Shown one piece after another: positions 44,830 through 56,575 of a DNA stretch of 64,000 bases. The notes beneath the pieces were generated by a model. That model had not been told where the DNA came from, did no database searches, and was given only the letters and a program-made list of their open reading frames with translations. Location of the stretch: assembly GCA_030248225.1 (NCBI GenBank), contig JASANE010003569.1, forward strand, positions 1 to 64,000. Direction: 5' to 3'. This DNA comes from Trileptium ribeirensis. Lineage: Eukaryota; Nematoda; Enoplea; Enoplida; Thoracostomopsidae. Position 1 is the first letter of the stretch, and the number at the start of each line of letters is the position of its first letter. The translations under genes and the position numbers were made by a program.

Positions 44830-45350
44830 TGGAATAAAGGTGACCCAACCAACCATCCTAGTTTAAATCGATATGGAATCGCAAACCCATGTTGCTGGAA
44901 AATGGTGCATTTTGTTCGGTTTTTCGCTAACCGAAAATTCGCGAAATCAAATCCAAGGTCCAGAAATTAAACCTTGTTTGGCTAAGTTCAATATGAAAAA
45001 ATTTTGTTCTGCAATGCCTATCAAGTTTGCGTATGGATTACCCAATGTTCGCTATTTACTCGTTTAATGCAATACTCAAGTCACAAGGAAGCCGGTTCTA
45101 TCGTTAGGAATTCGGGAACTAAACTAGCTTATTTCAAATTTGACAAAATAATGTTCGTTTTAACAATTTCAGCAATTTTATTTGAATCTCGCGAACGCAA
45201 AAAGGATAAATTTCAATTACATGTTATTGCGCTCGCGAACAGTATTCCTCCGAATTTCAATTCAAAAAACGTTCCGTAACAATTTGCGAAATTATAAAAT
45301 AGGATGGTTCGTGAGATCACCTTATGTAGTTTTACTCACGCGTAATAATT
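44830..45350. mobile_element. TTCGCGAA-type inverted-repeat element (family C), copy 2
   Basis: The left end AAGGTGACCCAACCAACCATCC and the right end (GGATGGTTCGTGAGATCACCTT, then TACTCACGCG) mirror the termini of the 36,672-37,505 element. It contains TTCGCGAAATC and CGCTCGCGAACAG. The two open frames inside (44,873-45,067 and 45,004-45,279) have no recognisable domain and follow the repeat's own composition. Confidence 0.65.
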
Positions 45351-47877
45351 AACTGGCAGCAGACGGCACATCTTTTGAATGAATTGTTTGTTTATAACAT
45401 AAACAGAGTATATAAATGTGTGTTGAAACGTGCCTGTCCTCGCGAAAGTGATGAGTTTAATTCAAAGTTAAAATCAAGTAACTTAGAATCAAGGTGGTAA
45501 TGCTGAATACGTCCGTGAGGTCTAAAATGCAGAGCGTTTCTGCAGTGGTGCCGCTACCACCCACCCTGCCCACTAAGTGAGGGGCCTCATATATTTAATT
45601 CAGGCAGATTTTTCTATCAGGGATTTTCTTTCCCAATCTGCTGCGTAACATGTCCACTTGGGTTGCTTTTATCGTCCCGGACCGGTGCTCACTGAAAATT
45701 TTTTGCAGTTTTTATTAAGATTGCTTTTTAAACACAGCTTGACACAGTAGTTTGCTTTAAAATGCTTAATATAGAATTTCTGCTGTAAATATATCTAAAG
45801 ACCCCAAATATAAAATAACGGGGCTCTGGTTGTTACCAGGGTATCTGTCTTAGATTATTGACCGGGGAAGGTCCCTGATAGCCACGCGCCTGTGTTTGTG
45901 CCATACCTTTCTGCATGATTCACTATTGTAACCAACAGCCGCCACGTTCATACGAATGAAACGTAAACAGGAACTGTGAAAAAATTCTTTCAGAATAATT
46001 TATTGATATGTATAACTAAAAACAGTGCTTGCGAACAATAATTGTGATATTTCGCTCGATGCAGGCTCGGTACTATCTTCAAAATTATAGATTATTATTA
46101 AAAAATATGTTGATTTGTTTTTTCGATGGTTGATGTTTTATCATCATAAAACTTTTAGCTGCACTCAAAACAGCTTAGTGCATGATGCTTGAAGCACCGT
46201 AATTTTTATATTGTTGTTAGTGCGCACTGTGCTTTCTTCTAAAAACTAATGTGCCTAGAAGTGATATAGTTTATAGCATTCCATTCATGTGTCGCTGTCA
46301 AAGTATACTAATTATTATAATAATTATTGTTAAATTTTTAAACGAAAGTTTTTCTAAAGCCAATTTCTGTTACATCCACTTTCATTTGCACGTAATTTGG
46401 CTTCAGAATTTTTCAAAACAACAATTATTCATGTGTATAGCTTGACTATGACTAAAGTGATGGGCAAGAATATCCAGATACGAATATGTGCCTGCATAGT
46501 AACCGTGACGTAGGTATATCCGGAAAAATTGACATTGTATCCATTAATCAGCTGCAAAATTAAATACTGGCTTTCAGACACAAGCGGCGAACGTTGATTT
46601 GGGGGTACTGAGAAGACACTCTATTTAAACCTATTTTATAAAGAACTTTTTAGAACAGGTTTTAGACTTATGTTCTGCATAGTGCGTGTTTATGCTGTCC
46701 GTAACGGCACCTCGTTTGACCTTTATTGTTTGTCGGCCAGTTATGTAGAAAGATCCTAGGCTTATCAGTAGGCCTAGGAATAGTTAACATAGGACTATAA
46801 GTTGGCATAGTGTCAGCGAAACCGCACATATTGGTACAAATGGATATAATAAAAATAATGCGCTGGTATCGGTTTTACGATCTGTAGTGACTTAACAAAA
46901 GAGCAACCCAAGTGTACACACCTGCAGTAGACTCACGCATTACATGAGTCGATGCTCAAATATTACGTGTCACCCACACTAGCTTGTTTGTAGCTTTTTC
47001 CAGCTTCATAATGTAGCCGATCGTTATAATACGTTGAAATTTTCATAGGCCAATAGTTCATGACATCAGCCCGAATATAATCTTATGTGGTGCAATGGAT
47101 TAGTTGGAACGATTGTGCTAACCGTTCACTTAATGTAAGGTCGTTGATTCTAATTTTTATTGCGGCTTTAAAAGTGTGTTCTGCGGTGCAGGAAATACAC
47201 TTTAATTCTTGCGCGGGCAGTGAAATTTTCCATTTCTTGTGTTTGAGGCGTTAAAATCTAAATGTACAAGACTTTAAATGGACGAAGCATCGCTGGAATC
47301 TATTTCAACTCCCGCGGCTTAACACTGTCCAGACCGTGGTGCTCCGACATGTTTCTGATCCTTAACCATCATCATACGGTACTGCCAAAAAAGGTTTTCG
47401 CCAGGATTTCCTGAAAGCGAGTCCAACATGCCCCACTGTTGTTTTCCTCCCTCACGACGTGTTCCCACTCTATTTCCTAACCGGGCAATGTAAATAAAAT
47501 ATGACTGCGAAATCTTGATTGCCTGCTGTCTAATTGTTTTTTATTTGCAATTACAATATTTATATACGGCTTTTAATATGGAGTGTCGTAACAATTAGGG
47601 CTAATATTTGAAACTTGCTCTGCCACTTTTGTAGACTGCTGGAGCACTTTGAATACTAATTTTCGGACAAGACTGAGCTTTAGCTCTAAATAATATAAGC
47701 ATAATTATTGTGATCATCAGCTTTTGTTATACAATGTTTTGTACTTTATTTATTTTACATTTGTGTGTCGCACTTTGACAATTATCTCTTTGGCATACTT
47801 TGACATGTTGTCTTGTTAACATTATAGTCTGGTTGACGTGATTATCGATCGCAGTGCAACTATTAAACATTTATATT
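45351..47877. other. Non-coding stretch
   Basis: I see no gene. A tRNA-like A-box/B-box pair (GGATTAGTTGGA at about 47,097 and GGTCGTTGATTC at about 47,142) may be a degenerate tRNA-derived SINE head, but no stems can be drawn with confidence. Confidence 0.35.
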
Positions 47878-48002
47878 TTAACACTTTACCGCATACAGTT
47901 CCAAAGGCTCGCAGTCAAACTACTCAGGTTCAATCCATGACTGCGCCAAAAGTTTGTTCAACATATACGGATCGCGCGTTAATTCATGCGGGAAAGAGTT
48001 AT
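47878..48002. mobile_element. TTAA-flanked miniature element (family T), short copy
   Basis: Left TTAACACTTTACCGCAT, right ATGCGGGAAAGAGTTA. It is about 125 bp, the shortest of the cluster, with a CAGGTTCAATCC B-box-like word inside. Confidence 0.55.
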
Positions 48003-48029
48003 ATAGTTTAAATTTAGGCCATCGCTCGA

Positions 48030-48269
48030 TTAACCCTTTCCTGCATATAGTAACACACTTGTAATACTGTATATTGTGCCGCGATGCACTAACCGCTGCT
48101 GTCGTGCTGCATGTCTCACGTAACTTATGCGTTCGATTTGTTCGGTTGCATTGGGAATCGTGTAACAGCTCCTAGCTATAGTGGCTAACGTACAATCAAA
48201 CGATGCAGGTTCACCAAAAGATTTTTCAAAATTAGACCAAACACATTAATTCATCTGGGAAAGGGTTAA
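48030..48269. mobile_element. TTAA-flanked miniature element (family T), 240 bp
   Basis: TTAACCCTTTCCTGCAT at the left and GGGAAAGGGTTAA at the right give the best-preserved termini: TTAA duplication plus CCCTTTCC inverted repeat, typical of piggyBac-type non-autonomous elements. The inner AACAGCTCCTAGCTATAGTG resembles the tRNA-like core of the 33.9 kb copy. Confidence 0.75.
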
Positions 48270-48419
48270 ATGCACTTGGTTGGCATAAATATATAAGAAA
48301 AAGCACCAATAGTTGGTAAAGCATTGTTACGGTCTCCAACAATCCTAAAGTCGTCGCTCCGCCGCTGCAATACGTTATAATGTACATAGTAATAAAAATA
48401 AACCGTTATAGTAGGTTTA

Positions 48420-48676
48420 TTAATCCTTCCGTACATAAATTGGTTGTATTTCTTACTGTGTACATTGAATAAGGAGTTGTTTATCGAGTTTGATGCGCGG
48501 CGTATGTTGACACGAGTGTTGCTATTCTCTCTTTGCGAGGTTCCTTATGGATCCGAGCAACAGCTCCTAAATAGTGTTGGCGCTAATGTATGATGGTCGG
48601 CGCCAACTGAAGCAGGATGCGGCAGACTAAGATTGTATCAAATAGGTACACTTTAGCTCATAATGAAAAGGGTTAA
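48420..48676. mobile_element. TTAA-flanked miniature element (family T), 257 bp
   Basis: TTAATCCTTCCGTACAT at the left, ATGAAAAGGGTTAA at the right. The inner GAGGTTCCTTATGGATCCGA and GCAACAGCTCCTAAATAG match the minus strand of the 33.9 kb copy, linking the two as one family. Confidence 0.72.
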
Positions 48677-48732
48677 AACTTAAATGTCTGACTACGCCAG
48701 CGTACACAACGAAGCTTGAACGCTTGTTGTTC

Positions 48733-48802
48733 GGGTTCCGTAGTATAGTAGCGCGCTAGGTTTGCAAGCTAAGAGGCCCAGTTTCGAGTCCCGGGTGGTC
48801 TA
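48733..48802 (+). tRNA. tRNA-Ala-like sequence (TGC), degenerate
   Basis: It has a GTAGTATAGTAGCGCGC A-box-like start, a loop TTTGCAA that would place anticodon TGC, and a B-box GTTTCGAGTCC. Acceptor and T stems pair poorly, so it is likely a tRNA-derived repeat. A second, similar stretch lies at about 48,918-48,986. Confidence 0.35.
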
Positions 48803-48917
48803 ACGTAATGATCTCTCGTGTGTCTTTCCATTGGTTATTCCGGGGACCCCATAGAAGAGTGATGTAGCATCTCACTACGGTGGCGTAGATAGCGTAGCAT
48901 CATCGGTTGATCGGGCC

Positions 48918-48986
48918 ATGTGGTGTAGTGGTAGCGTGGTATAGAACCTTGCAAGCTAGAATTCCGCGTGGTTCAATGCAATGAAG
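48918..48986 (+). tRNA. tRNA-like sequence, second copy, degenerate
   Basis: GTGGTGTAGTGGTAGCGTGG (A-box type) is followed by CCTTGCAAGCTAG and a weakened B-box GTGGTTCAATGC. The shared TTGCAAGCTA loop region with the 48,733 copy points to a tandem or repeated tRNA-derived unit, not a functional gene. Confidence 0.3.
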
Positions 48987-48999
48987 TGCCTTCTCCTAT

Positions 49000-50465
49000 G
49001 TACATATATCTATTTTTGAAAGCTGTGTCGTTTGTCAAGTTATGCTTACTTTTGATGGTCTTATAGATACGTATGTGTGAATCGCACTATGCCACTGTGA
49101 AACAGAATGTTAGGCATTTTATACTTGACGGAAGCTCGGTTTTGTTGGTTAACGATTGGTGTTTGGATTAAATGATGGGGTATTTTGAATATCTTTTAAT
49201 ATACTGAAATGACAAATATCTATTTTGTTATTTGGCTTTGACTATGTAACTTGTTTTTGTTTTGTCTGTTGATGTTTGAGTAGTAAAAATTTATTTAAAA
49301 ACATTTTCCACTTAACTGTGCTATCGAAAGAAGAGCTGATAAATTTAACCAACATTAGTGCACTCAGATGATTTTCTTACCTTGCATGCCTTGGAACACA
49401 AAGCGTGGGGCTATGTTTTGACTTCCGTTGGCGACAGGACAGTGGTTTGGTGGTTTTCCTAGCCGGTTTCCGTCGGCATCGCAACACAAACCAATAGGAT
49501 AGGATTTTTGGGTTCATGGTGGGAGCATTCTAGCATGTAATTTTGTTTCCTCTGACTGTGAGCTGAAGAAAAAACTTTAATTGTGTGGTGCGACTGTGAG
49601 TACTCTTCTTTACCTTGCATGATTTAACAGAAATCTGTTATTGTCCTTATTAGGAGAAACCTTATGATCAATATTGGGAGAATCCTTATCATCAAATTAA
49701 AATTCCTTGTGTTCGAAATAGGACCTGTACTTGATAATCCCGTGTATCTCCATGTACTGCGTGTTTCTACTTTCCTGCCTATGCCTTTAGGTTAGTATTT
49801 TCCGGTAACCCGGCAGGGAATAACTTCTAGACATTCAAAATGTGGAATGCTCGGATGTTCTACTGCTGTATCATTACACACTGCATGGGTACCCCAAATC
49901 GAGTACCGGGTGCATCGCCCATTCTTATTAGGTAGCCAGTGCTGCGTAGCTCGAGTTTTGGATTTTTCGGCTCATGGTGGTAGCATTGCCGCAGATGATA
50001 TTCTTCTTACCTATGTCTGAGATATCTTGCAACACAAAGCATGAAGCTGTTATTTTTTGATTCGTGATCGCAGCATTGCAGCAGATTTTACTACCACTTT
50101 ATGCCTTAGACATCCGAACATAAAGCACCACATATAAAATAAACAACAGAGCCTCCCCCCCACCTTTAATCGGGAAGGGAATCAACTCCTTTAAAAAAAA
50201 ATTTTGAAGAAAGCACACCCACAAAGAATATACAAGCTTCTTAGTGCTTTACCGTCGTGAAAAAGAGTAAAAAACGAAACCAGAGATCAAACACGACTTC
50301 TATTATTTCCTACAACACCACAAAAACCCCGAAACTTTCTACATAAAAACTCCTATAACCCTAACACTCGTTCCGACCCTGTCACGAGCATTTTGGGAAA
50401 TTTTACACAAAAATTATATTGGGATGGGTTGGCGCATGACCGTTCTGTATAAAGATGTCACAAGC
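49000..50465. other. Non-coding stretch
   Basis: No recognisable gene. Repeated short words such as 'ACCTTGCATG' with 'ACACAAAGCGTG/GCATGA' and 'CATGGTGGGAGCATT' (about 49,380-50,050) suggest diverged tandem units, too weak to delimit. Confidence 0.35.
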
Positions 50466-50470
50466 CGCCT

Positions 50471-50929
50471 TGAACCGCTTTGTATAAAATATATGAACCG
50501 TTTTGTATAAAATATATGAACCGTTTTGTATAAAATGTATGAACCGTTTTGTATAAAATATATGAACCGTTTTGTATAAAATATATGAACCGTTTTGTAT
50601 AAAATATATGAACCGTTTTGTATAAAATATATGAACCGTTTTGTATAAAATGTATGAACCGTTTTGTATAAAATATATGAACCGTTTTGTATAAAATATA
50701 TGAACCGTTTTGTATAAAATATATGAACCGTTTTGTAATGAACCGTTTTGCATAAAATATATGAACCGTTTTGTATAAAATGTTTGAACCGTTTTGTATA
50801 AAATGTTTGAACCGTTTTGCATAAAATGTATGATCTGCTTTGTATAACATGTATGAACAGTTTTGTATAGAAGATATAAACCGTTTTGTATGAATCATCT
50901 TGTATAAAATGCATGAACCATTGTACTAT
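50471..50929. repeat. 23-bp tandem array, about 20 units
   Basis: The unit core is AACCGTTTTGTATAAAATAT plus three bases (ATG). Units are nearly identical in the centre and diverge toward 50,820-50,929. One unit near 50,735 is shortened. Because 23 is not a multiple of three and the minus strand lacks stops, three overlapping minus-strand open frames of 139-166 codons arise, each with a 23-residue period. These are by-products of the repeat, not genes. Confidence 0.95.
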
Positions 50930-53900
50930 TGTAGTAACTTATGATTCTGCTAGGGACGAGTGTGCTAACCTGATCAAACTATGAGGAAGCGAGCTGCCTC
51001 AACCGACCTGTAGGACTGAAGATGAAACCCCCACACCGATGGAGATGGAATTTGGTTGAAAATCCAACTAGCCGACAATATGTGCTGTAGGGTTGACGGT
51101 CACGACCGTCCGGGAATAGGAGGCTCCCGACTGCACGTTCAAGAAAACGAGTTTGTTAAGACCGAAATCAAAGATATCAAATTTACTTGGTTCTAGCGAT
51201 ATAATGAGTAATGGTTACGGAAAACAACAGGACAGGACAAATAGCAATCACGTTTTTGATGGTTGTTGCGAGCATACGTAACGACGGATGCCGGGTTAAT
51301 TCGAAGGCCCGCCATCGTCTACGGTATCCTGATCCGGAAAGATAACCGGAACAGGCTAGTAGAGCACATTGAGAATCGTGGACGGACATCCAAAACCGCC
51401 CCGGACAACGCCTGAACTTCGCCTATAATACGTAGAGACAATCGCTACTTACGCTAGGTAGGATTGTCATCGTGGAACCTGGACCATCACTTTCCATGCA
51501 GTTAGGGCATATTATATATAAAATATGTACATGTATCTATCTATGTGTGTATCCTGTGGACGATTTTTAGGCAAAACCGCCTTGCTTCCGTAGCCTATAG
51601 CGGTATGCAACCGATACAAAGCCATCACGCGCCGACATCTCCGTCGCCGTACCCCGCGTCAGAACCAGCGCATGCGACCCCTCGTTTTGTTCACCGCGAT
51701 TAGTTGAATCCAACCATATGCTTTGAACCTCCGTCCGAATCCCCGCTGACCCGCGACAGTCACGCGAAGTCGCTTAGAAAGCTGTTGACAACCGCTGATG
51801 GGCACCGATAATTAGAGATTTTCGCTCTACCTTAAAAATGGGCGAATCACCCCTCATTAAATTTGTCTCGATGAGACATCTCCAAAAATACCCGGCGGGT
51901 CTCGCTCCGCCGCCCCGTTAACCCGTACGACCAATAAACGTGCCTCCCATCGTAGCCACGACTCTCTCTAACCGCACCAATTTTAGTACAAGATTTTACT
52001 CCTACCGCCCCAGTGGCGATATCACCCCTCGTTCGAACCGCCGTTGGACGCTGAGTCCGACGATACCCGGCGGGCGTCGCTCCGCCCATCCGTTAACGCA
52101 GGAGAGCCCGCGAAAGCGTCCCATACTAATACATAGGGGAACCCAAAAGTGGGTTCCAACCCGCTTTTACGTCTACCCCCCTCGAGTTTGGTATCAATCG
52201 ACCCCGTTTTCCGTCATGGGATCGAATTTGGCCCCAGCCCCTCGAAAATCTTCCCGGATTACCCTTGTCCCGCTACCCTTCCCACACCCGCCTCGTGTCC
52301 TCGTTGTCCTTTCGATTTTGTCCTCGTTTTCTCTCTCTAACCGACGTTTCTGGTCGGTTTTCTTTTGTCGTCGTTGTTGTTGTTGTTTTTGGTGTGTTAT
52401 GAGTATGTGTTTATCCTGAGCGACCTTTTTGTCACTCAGGACGCCAGTATGTCTCATGTGTAGTGTATGTGTTTGTGTGTATATATATATATCTATATAG
52501 AGATATATGTATGTGACCATATATAAGGACACCGAAAAAACGGACGAACGAGGACACCACATACTGAAATTTGTTAAATTTCAGAGTTTTACGGACGGAC
52601 AAAAGACTGACGTATTGAACGAACGGGGGGGCGATTTAGGGCCACCCCGCGGACCCCAAGGGCCTTGGCTCAGGGCCCCCGATCGATTAGGGATAGGATA
52701 AGGTTCGCCCCGTCTCTGGCCTCGAGACGGACGCTCTCGCGTCGTCAGTTTCCCCCCGGCGAGACTTCGAAGTGCCGGCACTCGCATACAAATTCCAAAT
52801 TAGCTCGATTTTTTCTAACATTTTTGGATGTCCTCGCGTACTAGGGTCATCTGCTAGATTCGATTTAGCTTAATTAGGACGTCGGCAAGTCGAGGACAAC
52901 AAAGGCCGAGTTGATGTTTGCCGACTCGGATGGGCTGGGAAGAGCAAATAGTTCAAATCATGAGCAGATTGTCACGCTAATTGGGGCTGAAGAAGGAAAT
53001 TGCGTGACCCAAAAGTATTTGAAAAAGCTTAAGTTACGCTGGGACCGGAAAGAGTTCAAATTTTGTTAGGATAGGATCTGATTTCGCTGGACATCCGGCG
53101 ATGAGGACGGGAAGTAAAGGCTTTAAAACCTACTTTTCTTGGGAAAATTCGAACGAAAATCACAGATGGTCAACTTCCGAGTACTCGGAAGATTAAAACT
53201 TAAAGTCGGCAAACTTAATTGAAGCCGACTCTCTCTAAGGACATCGACGGTTTACGGTAGCCGTCAAGATTCAATTTTCCGGAAGTGTCCCCAATTGGAC
53301 GCTGAACTAAAACCCAAGAAAAATGGGCGTTGCCCGACCGACGACGATTGGACGGCGACAAAATCGCCATCGTAACATACAGGCGAAAATTTCGAGCTTA
53401 CGAGCGACACTCAGAAAATACGAATCAGTTTGACTTCGGCAGCGCGGAGTTCGGTCGACTTTACTGACCGGCTCCGACGCATGACTTTTAAACGTTCATT
53501 GTTCTTTGTTTTCAACTGCTCGGTGGCTTTCTGTTTCTCCGTTTTTCGCTTCATTCGCTGGATCGGTCGTGAAGGATTTCCGCGTAGGTATACACCTCGC
53601 GAAGGGGGTTCAGCTGGTGCTGCCCCGAGGATCGACATCTGTAAGTGTGAGAAAGGATCGGCGTTACAGGGGTTTAGTTTCCCTGTTGAGTGAACTGTAA
53701 CAGGCCGTTCGTATAGGTAACCCATGAATGTAGCGTGTCCCCTTCGCATAAAACAGACTCAACACTTTTTGAGTTTAACCCGTGGCTCCCCGACGAAATG
53801 CTACACACAGCCCCCAACTTGAATAAACACTCAGGACCGAATTCCAGGGCGAGAGCGCAAGGCGACTTAGGACGCGTAGGTGCCGAGCACGAGGAAACTA

Positions 53901-54951
53901 ACCAACCAGTTCGAAGTCAGTCTGATTCCCCGTGGTCTTAGGTAAGGTACAATAAATTGGACGCCTCTCGTCCAAACTTTACATGATTTGCTACTCTTGA
54001 GTTAGGGTCAACGAATTTTCCTGAGCTGGCCACGGTAAAATTTCCTGAACGCGCATAACACAGAGTGAGGTCTGGTTCAATAGTTTGCTTTGACGGTTTT
54101 CCAAATTTATAGCTTCGTTGAACGTCCAGTGCTCATGCCGTGTTTGAGCTTGGACAGAATCGTAGATTAGGGACGGAGGACTAGCCTCCGTCGGGTTCTA
54201 GGAAACCCTAAAATTTCATTTTGTTCCTGAGCTAAGAAAATTTGGGAACCGAAAAGATTGAACAAATTCTAGGCATACAACCATGAGCTTAAGGTGTTTG
54301 CTTTTCACGCTAAAGGTTGCTCAAGAATGGTCTCGGTAGGATTGTTTGATGCCAACCCTACGGCGTTTACATAAAACTAGTTGCTATCTTGCCTAGGTAC
54401 AAGTCCCCTTGCGACGACTGACCGGACTCCCTTCAAGTGTCCGCTTACCCCGTGTGATCGGAATAAGCTGGGGAACCACGCCCCCAGCTGAGCAAAATTT
54501 GGCCGAACTCGGACGGTGACGATGAGGTATTGTTAGGCAGTAATACGCCCGTTTAGACCCCAATAAGAAAGTGACTAAAACAACTAAATTTACCAACGTT
54601 CTCTATTGCAATACCCAATGGTCTTCTCCGGAGATCATAGTCGAAGGGAAATAGAATTAAAAGTTTAACCTCGACCCATCACCGGAAACCGCCTGTGCGG
54701 GAGAAACACATTGTGTCCCCGCCCTTAAATAAAATTTTAGGATTTTCAAAACTAAGGAAACCTTACCTCCTCGCCTGGGCCATTTCGGCCCCAAACCGGG
54801 CGAGTGCAAAACCCCTTTTTATTTTTGGAGCGAGTTGATCGCTGAGTTTAACCAAGTTTCACTATTTATCCTGAGTGCCCGTTAGGCTATGTAATATGTA
54901 TGCCAGGTCTCGCCTTTTTGTATTTCAGCAGTAGTAGCGAACTGCATTTCC

Positions 54952-55029
54952 CGTACTATGAGTTGAACCTGCACGGAGAATTTAAGTCCGCTGCAGAATT
55001 CTTACGTTCTAACCACTCAGCCATAGGAA
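54952..55029 (-). tRNA. tRNA-like sequence, Leu/Ser type, degenerate
   Basis: The minus strand reads TGGCTGAGTGGTTAGAACG (a good A-box of the Leu/Ser type), a GGACTTAAAT loop region that would give TAA as anticodon, and a B-box GCAGGTTCAACTC. A short CTATG/CATAG pairing could close it, but other stems are incomplete. It is either a pseudogene or a tRNA-derived SINE head. Confidence 0.4.
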
Positions 55030-55615
55030 CACACCAACGTTTATTATTACGTTGGTGATAACTCAACTGCACTACAGTGCAGTTTAAACACTGCGACATT
55101 GCAGTGTAATCAAAAGATAGGCGTTAGGGAGAGTCAAAGGACAAGCAACCGAAGAACGAACCAAAGGACGCAAGCGCGTCCCGGACCGATCAACCAGGGC
55201 CCAACTAGCTCAAATGACCCCTATAGGTAGGAAATGAGGCCAAATTAGCCTTCGAATAGGTGCGGTCCGTCAGAAAAAGGATTCGCCTCATCACCCAAAA
55301 CCCGATATCAAATTCAAAGAGAAACCGACTGGTTATCAAGGTCAACAAAAAAACACCTGGCTATAGGATTGTCCCGCAAGCCGTTTAAAAGGACGCCTCA
55401 CGCCACGTCGCAACCCTGACCGTACCCGGTCGGCTTGAATAAAAAGAAACCGTCCCGTTTTTCCTCTTCTTCTGCCCCCCCCCTAATCTTCGTCGTTCGG
55501 TCAGTCGTACAGATAGGTAGGTAAGGCCGTCAAATACCATAGGGCGAAAGTATCGATAGGCACTACAGCAAGAGCACCCTGCGAATAGACGATCGGACGC
55601 CCCTTATTAGATTCG

Positions 55616-56092
55616 TTAGTCAGTGTCGTTTTGAGCATCGCTCCAACCCAGCGGTAGAGCTTGCATATTCAGTCCGAACACCGTTTCTCCCTCCGCCCAT
55701 CGTAAGTATCCGTCGCCCAGCGCGACTTGCATTAAGGAGCGTATTCTGAAGCACTCTAGGGCCCCTGCTTGGTGCGCTGCATAGCTGAGTAGTTCGCTAG
55801 CATTAAGTGAAGCAGGGATAACCGCCCCTAGTTCGCAACTTGGCGAATATCTACACGCTCCTCGCCCGTTCTCCTTTCTACGCCCCGCGCCGTCCCACAG
55901 TGCTGGACTATCGCGACCACAGCGAGATACTACTAGGCTTCTTTCTAGGAACACTCGTCCCCATTCTAAACTTTGATTTGTAAATAAACGTTGCATCGTG
56001 ACACGCCGACTATAGTCTTCCTCGATACCGAGACGATAGGGCATTATGCTTTTCTGGTTTGTCCGTTCGGACGAGCAGGCACTGCCCGTCAT
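55616..56092 (-). other. Unassigned open frame, 158 codons
   Basis: This is the longest frame in the GC-richer block after the one at 51,940. It has a normal-looking amino-acid mix with no membrane segment and no motif I know. An overlapping plus-strand frame exists. I do not assign a function and cannot exclude chance. Confidence 0.2.
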
Positions 56093-56575
56093 GGCTTGTG
56101 GGCGAGAATGTCACAAGCACTGGCGTGCAGGGCCTTCTGTTTACTCTATTTCCGCTCTAATCAAGCAATCGGATAACGCAAGTGAAATTTTATTAGATCG
56201 TGACCGAGACTCAAAATTAGTCAAGAATTCTCGTAACCCTAATGAGTTAAAAGTTCCACTGGTCAAGGTACCAGGGCGCTCGCATAGAATTCACTGAAAG
56301 GAGCAGGCCACGCCATTGATAATCCGACACTAAACACTCAGGGCTCGTCGGAACCCTGTGGGGGCCACATAGGTCAATGCTCTAACAGGGAGCATACCAC
56401 GACTTTAACTAGGAAATTCATCTCGAGCTTCAAATTTGTAGGGACACTTGCACATTTTATTTCCCCACTTACATCGCTCAAATAGAATTAAACAACTTCC
56501 GATGAGTCTAAGATAGGGAATAGCGGCTAAGCTCCATGACCTGCGAGCAGGTGTCGGTGCTAGCCTCCCTGCGTC

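Larger units (their letters stand above)
50930..56575. other. GC-richer block, no recognised gene
   Basis: Composition shifts clearly toward G+C with many CG dinucleotides compared with the flanks, starting right after the 23-bp array and ending at the A-rich repeat block. No protein domain could be recognised. The longest frames (51,940-52,419 plus; 55,616-56,092 minus; 53,411-53,749 minus) look compositional. A ~175-bp diverged direct repeat contains ATACCCGGCGGGT/GCG-TCGCTCCGCC at about 51,890 and 52,063. Microsatellites lie at 52,370-52,395 (GTT) and 52,455-52,512 (GT/TA). It could be a large unrecognised mobile element or an integrated foreign segment. Confidence 0.4.

Noticed and set aside
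48733..48986. Functional tRNA-Ala genes
   Set aside because: A/B boxes and a TGC-like loop are visible, but acceptor and T stems do not pair well. More likely tRNA-derived repeats.
50403..50914. Three overlapping minus-strand open frames of 139-166 codons
   Set aside because: They are the three readings of one 23-bp tandem repeat without stops, not a protein gene.
50471..50929. Possible CRISPR array
   Set aside because: The units are contiguous 23-mers with no unique spacers, and the genome is eukaryotic.
51940..52419. 159-codon plus-strand frame
   Set aside because: Pro/Arg/Ser-rich then Cys-rich from microsatellite-like TTG repeats. It crosses the ~175-bp repeat, with no domain seen.
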